Below, one piece after another: positions 1 through 6,206 of a stretch of 9,422 nt of DNA. The notes below the pieces were generated by a model that made no database searches, was not told the DNA's origin, and saw only the letters and a program-made list of their open reading frames with translations. The position numbers and the translations under genes were made by a program. Numbering within the stretch: the first letter of the stretch is position 1; each line of letters starts with the position of its first letter. The DNA is from JAAFIP01 sp043769005 (GTDB lineage: Bacteria > Pseudomonadota > Gammaproteobacteria > Burkholderiales > Burkholderiaceae_C): positions 1 through 9,422 of the forward strand of contig JAYVJV010000320.1 of the NCBI GenBank assembly GCA_043769005.1, in the 5' to 3' direction.

Positions 1-1
1 G

Positions 2-1189
2 GTGGCGGACAAATACGCCGCCTGGAAAACTACTCTCAAAACCCTCACCGATGCCAAAGCCGCGCAAACCAGCATCGAGACCGAGCGCGAGCGTCTGGCG
101 TGGCAAATTGGCGAGTTGACCAAACTCGCCCCGCTGGCAGATGAGTGGGACACGCTCAATGCCGAGCACAGTACCCTGGCCAACGCCCAGGGCCTGCTGG
201 ATGCCGCCTACCAAAGCCTGCAAGCCCTGGAGGGTAGCGACGGCGCTGGCGACGGTGCCATCAGCCAGCTTGCCAAAGCCCATCAGTTGCTACAAAATAA
301 TGAGCTGCTTACGCCCGAATTTAAAGGGCTAGCTGACCTTTTATCCCAGTGCATGGCGCAGACCGAAGATGCTGCCCACAGCCTGCATGCCTACACCCGC
401 AACACCGAACCCGACCCCCAGCGCCTGGCCCAGCTGGACGAGCGCATGACGCTGTGGATGTCGCTGGCGCGCCGCTACAAACGCACACCCGCCGATTTGC
501 CCGCCCTGCTGGCAGGCTGGACGAGCGAGCTGGCCCGGCTGGAAGCCGCCGCAGACATGGCAGGCCTGCAGGCCAGCGAACGCAAAGCCCATGCGGCCCT
601 AACCAGCGCCTGCAAAACTTTAAGCCAGGCGCGCCGCAAAGCGGCCCCGCAATTGGGCAGCGCCATCACCCAGGCCATGCAAGGCCTGGGCATGCAGGGC
701 GGCAGGTTTGAAGTGGCGCTCACGCCACTGGCCGAGCCCAGCGCCTACGGCGCAGAAAACATTGAATTCTTGGTCGCAGGCCACGCAGGCAGCACACCGC
801 GCCCTGTAGGCAAGGTGGCCTCGGGCGGCGAGCTCTCACGCATCGCCCTGGCCATTGCGGTCACCACCAGCCAGTTGGGCAAAGCGCAAACCCTGATTTT
901 TGACGAGGTGGACTCCGGCGTAGGGGGCGCAGTCGCCGAGACCGTAGGCCGATTGATGAAGCAGTTGGGCAAAGACCGCCAGGTCATGGCAGTCACCCAC
1001 CTGCCCCAGGTCGCCGCCTGCGCCGACCAGCATTTGCTGGTCTCCAAGCAACTCAAAGCCCAGCACACCATGAGCGATGTGCAAACCATTGCCGGTGAGC
1101 AGCGGGTGGGTGAGATTGCCCGCATGCTGGGCGGTGAAAAGCTCTCGGGCACGACCCTGGCGCATGCCAAGGAAATGCTGGGGCAGTAA
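2..1189 (+). CDS. recN: DNA repair ATPase RecN (3' part, truncated by window edge)
   Basis: RecN is an SMC-like ATPase that acts early in recombinational repair of double-strand breaks. The visible 395 residues are the C-terminal part of a protein usually about 550 residues long; the N-terminal half-domain with Walker A lies outside the window, so the GTG at position 2 is taken as internal. Residues about 1-215 are Ala/Gln/Glu/Leu-rich helical sequence matching the coiled-coil arm. The C-terminal ATPase half follows: ABC signature ASGGELSR at 273-280, Walker B LIFDEVDSG with D301 and E302, and the switch histidine H333 in AVTHLPQVAA. The stop is TAA. rapZ starts ten bases downstream, so the two are probably co-transcribed. 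Residues 96-114 are encoded by a copy of the dispersed repeat described separately; they fall in the arm, where sequence is tolerant. Identity is very secure. Confidence 0.97.
   Translation: MADKYAAWKTTLKTLTDAKAAQTSIETERERLAWQIGELTKLAPLADEWDTLNAEHSTLANAQGLLDAAYQSLQALEGSDGAGDGAISQLAKAHQLLQNNELLTPEFKGLADLLSQCMAQTEDAAHSLHAYTRNTEPDPQRLAQLDERMTLWMSLARRYKRTPADLPALLAGWTSELARLEAAADMAGLQASERKAHAALTSACKTLSQARRKAAPQLGSAITQAMQGLGMQGGRFEVALTPLAEPSAYGAENIEFLVAGHAGSTPRPVGKVASGGELSRIALAIAVTTSQLGKAQTLIFDEVDSGVGGAVAETVGRLMKQLGKDRQVMAVTHLPQVAACADQHLLVSKQLKAQHTMSDVQTIAGEQRVGEIARMLGGEKLSGTTLAHAKEMLGQ
287..343 (+). repeat. Dispersed intragenic repeat, copy A (in recN)
   Basis: This copy fits the pattern TTGCT-N11-AGCTGCTT-N-CGC-N9-AAG, with AGCTGCTT at 303-310, CGC at 312-314 and AAGG at 325-328 within a run of A then G. 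It aligns without gaps to the copies in lolB and, inverted, in ispE. It is locally AT-richer than the surrounding recN sequence and brings in CTA and TTA leucine codons. The first base of the element is the first base of a recN codon. No flanking target duplication was seen. Whether it is a decayed mobile element or a functional DNA site cannot be told from this window. Confidence 0.6.
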
Positions 1190-1199
1190 GATAGCGGCT

Positions 1200-2096
1200 A
1201 TGGACAGCGTATCTGGCATAGAAGTTGTATTGATCACTGGCATGTCAGGCTCTGGCAAGTCGGTGGCCCTGCACGCGCTGGAGGATGCGCATTACTACTG
1301 CGTGGACAACCTGCCACCAGAACTGCTGAGTGCTTTTATTGAAGTGGAAAACACCAACCGCGTGAGCAAAATTGGTATCGCCATGGATGTGCGCAGCGCT
1401 GCCTCGCTGCCCTTGCTGCCCGCTCAGTTTGCCAAGCTGCGCGAAAAAGGCATCAGCATTAAAACCATTTTCCTGGATGCCACCACCGAGACCCTGGTCA
1501 ACCGTTTTTCCGAGACCCGGCGCAAACACCCGCTGTCCAATAACGCTAACGTGGACCAACAGCATGCGCTGACCGATGCCATTGAGCTCGAGCGCGAGCT
1601 GCTGACCGATTTGCGCCTGCAGTCGCATGTGATCGACACCAGCCTGATTCGCTCGAACCAGCTCCAGAGTTATATGAAAGCGCTGCTCAGTGCGCCCGCC
1701 AAGCAGCTCACCTTGGTGTTTGAATCTTTCGGCTTCAAACGCGGCAATCCCATGGATGCCGATTTTGTGTTTGATGTACGCATGCTGCCCAATCCTTATT
1801 ACGAAACCGCACTGCGCCCACTGACTGGCAAAGATGCGCCTGTTGTTGATTTTTTAATGCAGCAGCCTGATGTGCTGCAAATGCGCCAGCACATACAAGA
1901 CTTTTTAACCCAATGGCTGCCCCGCATGACGCAAGACCATCGCAGCTACGTCACGGTTGCGATTGGCTGCACCGGTGGCAAGCACCGCTCGGTATTTTTG
2001 GTCGAAGAGCTAGCACGCCATTTCTCCAAGGACTGGAGCACCCTGAAACGCCACCGTGAGCTCGACGCCCATGTCTTGGCAGCCAGCGCTGTCTAG
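1200..2096 (+). CDS. rapZ: RapZ / YvcJ-family P-loop nucleotide-binding regulator
   Basis: The product is a 298-residue protein of the RapZ (YhbJ/YvcJ) family. In E. coli, RapZ is an RNA-binding adaptor that controls glucosamine-6-phosphate synthase through the GlmY and GlmZ small RNAs; other bacterial members are ATP/GTP-binding proteins with less clear roles. Visible marks are Walker A GMSGSGKS at 14-21, VDNLP at 35-39, DVR at 63-65 and FLDA at 91-94. The C-terminal domain shows GFKRGNPMDADFVFDVR at 178-194, LPNP at 196-199 and CTGGKHRSV at 257-265. The ATG at 1200 is chosen because it puts the P-loop at the usual distance from the N-terminus; the longer reading frame from 1077 lies inside recN. 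No clear Shine-Dalgarno is seen. The C-terminus lacks the basic tail cluster of the E. coli protein (see findings). The gene follows recN closely and converges on mutY. Confidence 0.95.
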   Translation: MDSVSGIEVVLITGMSGSGKSVALHALEDAHYYCVDNLPPELLSAFIEVENTNRVSKIGIAMDVRSAASLPLLPAQFAKLREKGISIKTIFLDATTETLVNRFSETRRKHPLSNNANVDQQHALTDAIELERELLTDLRLQSHVIDTSLIRSNQLQSYMKALLSAPAKQLTLVFESFGFKRGNPMDADFVFDVRMLPNPYYETALRPLTGKDAPVVDFLMQQPDVLQMRQHIQDFLTQWLPRMTQDHRSYVTVAIGCTGGKHRSVFLVEELARHFSKDWSTLKRHRELDAHVLAASAV

Positions 2097-3190
2097 CGCA
2101 CGAGCCCATTCACCGGACTGTGACTGAGCAACTTGCGAATCGGTGCTGGCAAGCCTACTTGGGCTAAAGCCTCAGCGGCACACCACTGGCCTTCTCCCTG
2201 CGGTGCTGCCCTTTGCGTCCACGCCAAATCCACCACATGCAAATGCATATCTTTGTGCGTGAGTACGTGCAAAAACGCAGGGTGGTCGAAGCAGCGTTGT
2301 TGCTGCGCGGGTTTTAAGCTGTCCATCAAGGCTTGGCGACTTTCGTACATGGGCAAACTGTACAGACCGGCCCACACCCCGGGTGTTGGCCTTTGCTGCA
2401 AATACACACTGCCGTCTGGTCGGTTTGCGCGAAGTAGCCACAGCGCCTGGCTGCTGCGCTTGAGTGTGCGGGTTTTGACCGGGTAATTTTCAGCTTGACC
2501 CTGCGCATGCGCTACACACAGGTGCGCCAGCGGGCAGCGTACACAGGCGGGCTTGCGGGGCGTGCACACAGTAGCGCCCAAATCCATCATGCCTTGGGTA
2601 TGGCGCGGCATCACACGGGCCAGGCTGCTTGCGCGGGCTTTGGCCAGCGCGGCTGTAGGCAGTGCATCGGTAGCTAGCTGCCACAGTGCGCGCTCGTGGG
2701 CGCTTTGCGCCAGATCGTGGGCAAAACCCAGCACCCGCGTCAGTACCCTTTTGACATTGGCATCCAAAATTGCCACCCGTTCACCAAAACAAAACGCTGC
2801 AATCGCGGCTGCGGTAGAGCGGCCAATGCCAGGCAGGGTTTGCAGCAGTTGGGCGCGCTTGGGAAACTGTCCGCCAAAATTGTCCACCACCGCCACGGCA
2901 CAGCGGTGCAAGTTACGCGCCCGGCTGTAGTAGCCCAGGCCGCTCCACAGCGCCAACACATCGTCCAGCGGCGCGGCAGCCAAGCTAGCGACATCGGGAA
3001 AGCGCAGCAGGAAACGCGGGTAGTACTGCAGCACAGTGACTACCTGCGTCTGCTGTAGCATGACTTCAGACAACCACACGCGGTAGGGGTCGTGTGTGCC
3101 CTGCCAAGGCAAGCCCTGCCTGCCATGCTGCGCTTGCCAGTCCAAAATAGCGCGAGCCAATGGCTCACGCTCGAGACTAGGCTTTGGCAC
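2093..3190 (-). CDS. mutY: Adenine DNA glycosylase MutY
   Basis: MutY removes adenine mispaired with 8-oxoguanine. Taking the GTG at 3190 as start gives 365 residues (E. coli has 350). Family marks in order: LPW at 27-29; SEVMLQQTQV at 41-50 with catalytic E42; helix-hairpin-helix LPGIGRSTA at 119-127; LDANVKRVL at 142-150 with catalytic D143; a [4Fe-4S] loop C209-X6-C216-X2-C219-X5-C225; and a C-terminal NUDIX-like domain that recognises 8-oxoG, from about 245, including GVWAGLYSLP at 271-280 and HVLTH at 308-312. The frame is open to an ATG at 3298, but that part is a frame-shifted reading of the GTPase tail and does not look like MutY. A TTG a few codons into the gene is another possible start. 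The start overlaps the upstream GTPase gene by 14 bases, suggesting translational coupling. The stop shares CTAG with the stop of convergent rapZ. Confidence 0.96.
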   Translation of the reverse strand: MPKPSLEREPLARAILDWQAQHGRQGLPWQGTHDPYRVWLSEVMLQQTQVVTVLQYYPRFLLRFPDVASLAAAPLDDVLALWSGLGYYSRARNLHRCAVAVVDNFGGQFPKRAQLLQTLPGIGRSTAAAIAAFCFGERVAILDANVKRVLTRVLGFAHDLAQSAHERALWQLATDALPTAALAKARASSLARVMPRHTQGMMDLGATVCTPRKPACVRCPLAHLCVAHAQGQAENYPVKTRTLKRSSQALWLLRANRPDGSVYLQQRPTPGVWAGLYSLPMYESRQALMDSLKPAQQQRCFDHPAFLHVLTHKDMHLHVVDLAWTQRAAPQGEGQWCAAEALAQVGLPAPIRKLLSHSPVNGLVR

Positions 3191-5306
3191 GCGGCATGAG
3201 TTGCGCTTCTTCGCGCAGGGTGGGCTTGACAGGCAGCCTGGCCGCAGGAGCCGAAGCAACGGGCGCGCCAGCAGGTGCGGCAGGTGCAGCAAGCGCAACA
3301 GGTTGCGCAGGCTCTGCCTTCAGCGGCACTTTGGTCAACGCAGCCATCTTGTCGGTGGAGTGGTCAGGGCTGTCTACCAGATGCGCTGTCAATTGCATAA
3401 GCTTGGCATCCAGCGCCGTCAAGTGCTGCTCCTGGCTTGTGATTTCAGCGATACGCTCATCCAGAGTATCTGCTGCACCCTGAATGCGGTCGATCGCCTC
3501 AATGCGGCGGGTAAAGGTTTTGCGACGTTCGCGCAGTTGGGCATCGAGTTGGGAGGCAGACGATTTATTCCACAGCTCTACATCGGCCAAGGCAGACTCA
3601 AAAATCACCCGCAAGCGCGTACCCAGGGCACGCACCAGGCGGTCGGCGAACTCGGGTTGCGCCAGGCGCAGCACATTGCCCAAGCCCAGGTACTGCAAAT
3701 GGGCTGCTTCGGCAGATGCCAAATCTTGCAGGTACTTGGAAAGATCGGGGGGGCGGGGCGTTTGCAAAGAGAAACCATACTCGGCATTGAGCTGCTTAAA
3801 GCTGGTGCTCAGCATGCTGTGAATTTCAACATTAATGCCCTTAGCCCTGCCGAGAATGGCGCGCAAGCGGTCAAAGGTTTCGTTGTAGGCTTTGCGCACG
3901 CCCAGTTTGATGCCAGGCTTGTGCAAGGCATCATTGAGCTGCTGTAGCTCGGTCTTGAGGTTGTTGCTGCCCAGGGCAATGAACACTTCTTTCACCAGCT
4001 TGAGGTGAATCGAGCGCACCGCATGGATGCGTGCACCACTGGCATCAAACTCGTTTTGCTCCGCTTCAATGCGGTGGCGCATTTGCTTGATAACTGTAGT
4101 GTTTTTGCCACGCAGCCCGCGCAACTCGACCATTTGCTCAGCTAAATCGCGGCGGCGAATATTGATGACCCGCCCGGTCTCGGTACGCAGGTCAGCAATG
4201 CCGCTAGAGACAGCCCCTTGCAAGATGCTGCGGCGCTGGCCCATCATGCCCTCGCTCAGAGCCTGCTCCAACATGGGCAACTGGCTGGCTTGCAACAGCG
4301 CCTGATTACCATTGACCTTGGCCACCAGGCCTTTTTGCGCGGACACCGCAATTACCTGGTTTTTGCGCAGCGACAATATCTCGGCCGTACTGGCACGCTG
4401 GCGCTCAATGTTGGACTGAATTTGCGCAGGTGTTGACAGCGCATCCCACATCGTGTCGATTTTGTTGAGCACCACCAGGCGAGACGACTGGTCGCTGTTC
4501 TCCGACACGAGATGCTCACGCCAGATGGCCAGATCAGACTTGGTCACCCCCGTGTCGGCACCCAAAATAAACACCACCGCGTGGGCCTGGGGTATCAGGC
4601 TCACCGTCAGCTCGGGCTCGGCACCAATGGCGTTAAGACCCGGCGTATCCAGAATGACCAAGCCCTGTTTGAGCAGGGGGTGGGCAATATTGATCAAGGC
4701 GTGGCGCCAGCGCGGCACTTCCACCTTGCCTTGCGCATCCACCATGGGGTTGTCTTCTGGCGTATCGTCGTGCCACAGGCCCAGGGCGCGCGCTTCTTCT
4801 TTGCTTGCTTTACGTACCTCAGCGACTTTTTCAAAAGCCTGTGCCAACTGGCTGGCATCATTGACATCCAGGTCAATGCGCGTCCATTTTTCGGGGGCAG
4901 CGCGCCACTCCATCAAAGCCTGAGGTTGCAAACGGGTTTCGATGGGCAGTAGGCGCAGGCAGGGCGGCACACTGGCATCCCAGCCCAGCTCGGTCGGGCA
5001 CATGGTGGTGCGCCCGGCACTGGCGGGCATGATGCGCCGGCCATATTCCGCAAAAAAAATAGCGTTAATCAGCTCCGACTTGCCACGCGAGAACTCGGCC
5101 ACAAAGGCGATCATCACCTTGTCCGAGCGCATCTGCCCCTCCAGGCGCTGAAGCCGCTCCTCCACAGCTGCGTCCAGCAGTTCGTGGTCTCGCATCCATT
5201 CGGACAGCAGCTTCAGGCGCAGGGCAAATTCGCGCCGCCAAGTGCCGTGGGAGTCAAATTGTTCGTTAAACGTGGACGCCACCACGTCAGTCTGCGTACT
5301 AGTCAT
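3177..5306 (-). CDS. Dynamin-like GTPase (bacterial dynamin family protein)
   Basis: This is a 709-residue large GTPase of the bacterial dynamin superfamily; its specific job is not known to me. The G domain has G1 AEFSRGKS at 70-77, a probable G2 threonine in AGRTTMCPTEL (T100 or T101), G3 DTPG at 220-223 and G4 NKID at 281-284. A long helical region follows from about 350 to 640, consistent with a stalk and bundle, and then an Ala/Pro-rich, probably disordered tail at about 664-692. I see no transmembrane segment or signal peptide, so any membrane contact would be peripheral. The ATG at 5306 is preferred over the in-frame GTG two codons upstream because a GAG Shine-Dalgarno-like stretch lies five bases before it. 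The gene sits 46 bases downstream of mutM and overlaps mutY, so all three are probably one operon. Members of this superfamily are thought to remodel or protect membranes; a role linked to oxidative damage is only suggested by context. Confidence 0.9.
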   Translation of the reverse strand: MTSTQTDVVASTFNEQFDSHGTWRREFALRLKLLSEWMRDHELLDAAVEERLQRLEGQMRSDKVMIAFVAEFSRGKSELINAIFFAEYGRRIMPASAGRTTMCPTELGWDASVPPCLRLLPIETRLQPQALMEWRAAPEKWTRIDLDVNDASQLAQAFEKVAEVRKASKEEARALGLWHDDTPEDNPMVDAQGKVEVPRWRHALINIAHPLLKQGLVILDTPGLNAIGAEPELTVSLIPQAHAVVFILGADTGVTKSDLAIWREHLVSENSDQSSRLVVLNKIDTMWDALSTPAQIQSNIERQRASTAEILSLRKNQVIAVSAQKGLVAKVNGNQALLQASQLPMLEQALSEGMMGQRRSILQGAVSSGIADLRTETGRVINIRRRDLAEQMVELRGLRGKNTTVIKQMRHRIEAEQNEFDASGARIHAVRSIHLKLVKEVFIALGSNNLKTELQQLNDALHKPGIKLGVRKAYNETFDRLRAILGRAKGINVEIHSMLSTSFKQLNAEYGFSLQTPRPPDLSKYLQDLASAEAAHLQYLGLGNVLRLAQPEFADRLVRALGTRLRVIFESALADVELWNKSSASQLDAQLRERRKTFTRRIEAIDRIQGAADTLDERIAEITSQEQHLTALDAKLMQLTAHLVDSPDHSTDKMAALTKVPLKAEPAQPVALAAPAAPAGAPVASAPAARLPVKPTLREEAQLMPRAKA

Positions 5307-5352
5307 AACCACTCAATATAACACCGCCCTACCCTGGCGTATACCTTTGGCC

Positions 5353-6186
5353 TCAGAATTTTTGGCAATGCGCGCAAAAGTAGGTGCTGCGCTGGCCTTG
5401 GCGCATCAACTTGATGGGCTGCGCGCAGACCCGGCAGGCCTGGCCCGCACGGTCATAGACCATGGCCTGCAACTGGAAATACCCGGTTTTCCCCTCGGCA
5501 CTGCTGAAGTCGCGCAAGGTGCTGCCGCCCTGGTCGAGCGCCGCCTGCAGCACCTCGCGGATAGCCTGGTGCAAACGGGCAACACGCGGCGCGCTAAGCT
5601 TGCAGGCACGTACCGTGGGCCGGATGCCCGCCATAAACAGTGCCTCAGAGCAATAAATATTGCCCACCCCCACCACAATATCGCCCGCCAGCAGCACCTG
5701 CTTGATGGCCGTGGTGCGCTGGCGCAAAGCCGCATGAAAAGCCTGGGCCTGAAAGTCATTAGACAAGGGTTCTACGCCCAAGCCTCCCAAGAGCTTGCGC
5801 GAAACGCTATCATTTTCAGAGCCTGCACAGACCACCGCACCAAAGCGGCGCGGGTCATTCAGGCGTAGCACCCCACGGGTAGTGGCCATGCTGAAGTGGT
5901 CATGTTTACCCGGCTCGCCCGGCTGAGCGGCAAAGCTGAGCGAACCCGACATGCCCAAATGCACCAGCAGCAGCCCGTGGGCCAACCCTGCGGGCGTAGC
6001 CAGGTCTATCAGCAAATACTTGCCCCGCCTGCGCACCGCCACCACCACCCGCCCCGCCAGTTCGTCCGGGTCCACCCCCAGCGGCCAGCGCAGGGCTTTA
6101 CCCATATGCACGCTGCGGATTTGCGCACCCTCGATACGGCTGGCAAAACTCAGGCGGGTCACTTCAACTTCAGGCAATTCAGGCAT
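5353..6186 (-). CDS. mutM: Formamidopyrimidine-DNA glycosylase MutM (Fpg)
   Basis: MutM excises 8-oxoguanine and ring-opened purines and then cleaves the strand by beta,delta-elimination. The 277-residue protein starts MPELPEVE, the canonical N-terminus in which Pro2 is the nucleophile after Met removal and Glu3 is the general acid. This fixes the start at 6186; the open frame continues 13 codons upstream without family similarity. Other marks are the lysine in RRRGKYLLI (K56), HLGMSG at 76-81, DPRRFG at 111-116, the H2TH motif VVGVGNIYCSEALF at 171-184, and a C-terminal zinc finger C251-X2-C254-X16-C271-X2-C274 with R266 inside it. Residues about 120-130 form a variable loop encoded by a possible decayed half-copy of the dispersed repeat. 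The gene is first in the leftward operon and divergent from the TPR gene, with 20 bases between the two start codons. No well-placed Shine-Dalgarno is visible. Confidence 0.97.
   Translation of the reverse strand: MPELPEVEVTRLSFASRIEGAQIRSVHMGKALRWPLGVDPDELAGRVVVAVRRRGKYLLIDLATPAGLAHGLLLVHLGMSGSLSFAAQPGEPGKHDHFSMATTRGVLRLNDPRRFGAVVCAGSENDSVSRKLLGGLGVEPLSNDFQAQAFHAALRQRTTAIKQVLLAGDIVVGVGNIYCSEALFMAGIRPTVRACKLSAPRVARLHQAIREVLQAALDQGGSTLRDFSSAEGKTGYFQLQAMVYDRAGQACRVCAQPIKLMRQGQRSTYFCAHCQKF
5797..5824 (-). repeat. Possible decayed half-copy of the dispersed repeat (in mutM)
   Basis: On the - strand this stretch has GCTCT, then TGATAGC, then CGC, at the same spacing as the left half of the ispE copy, but the AGCTGCTT core is changed and the right half is not recognisable. 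It falls in a variable loop of MutM. Chance similarity is a real alternative. Confidence 0.25.
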
Positions 6187-6192
6187 GCTTCG

Positions 6193-6200
6193 ATTATCAT
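6193..6200. promoter_or_regulatory. Possible bidirectional -10 element between mutM and the TPR gene
   Basis: The sequence ATTATCAT reads as TATCAT on the + strand (6195-6200) and GATAAT on the - strand (6198-6193), each one mismatch from TATAAT. Normal -10 to +1 spacing would put the transcription start exactly on the A of the TPR ATG (6207) and on the A of the mutM ATG (6186). Neither gene shows a good Shine-Dalgarno, so leaderless transcripts would fit. No convincing -35 is seen on either strand, so this is tentative. Confidence 0.25.
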
Positions 6201-6206
6201 CCCTCA

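Noticed and set aside
1077..1199. Longer rapZ starting at 1077
   Set aside because: The extension lies in recN in another frame and would move the P-loop far from the N-terminus.
2623..2681. GGCTGCTTGCGC and GCTAGCTGC in mutY as further repeat copies
   Set aside because: Each matches only the core; the spaced TTGCT and AAG are missing, so chance similarity is likely.
3191..3298. Longer mutY starting at an ATG at 3298
   Set aside because: The extra 36 residues are a frame-shifted reading of the GTPase Ala/Pro tail and MutY proteins begin near the chosen GTG.
3747..3753. Run of seven G in the GTPase gene as a phase-variable tract
   Set aside because: It is short for slippage switching, the frame is intact, and such runs are expected at Pro codons in GC-rich DNA.
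3790..3797. AGCTGCTT in the GTPase gene as a repeat copy
   Set aside because: The flanking TTGCT, CGC and AAG are absent at the expected spacing.
3096..3947. Long + strand open frame of 283 codons
   Set aside because: It lies antisense across the mutY start and the GTPase 3' part, has no recognisable motif, and reads as a shadow of GC-rich coding sequence.
5307..5352. TATATT upstream of the GTPase gene as a promoter
   Set aside because: There is no matching -35, the start would fall almost on the ATG, and the gene is better explained as part of the mutM operon.
5242..5868. + strand open frame of 208 codons opposite mutM
   Set aside because: It is antisense to well-identified mutM and GTPase sequence and shows no domain; taken as a shadow frame.
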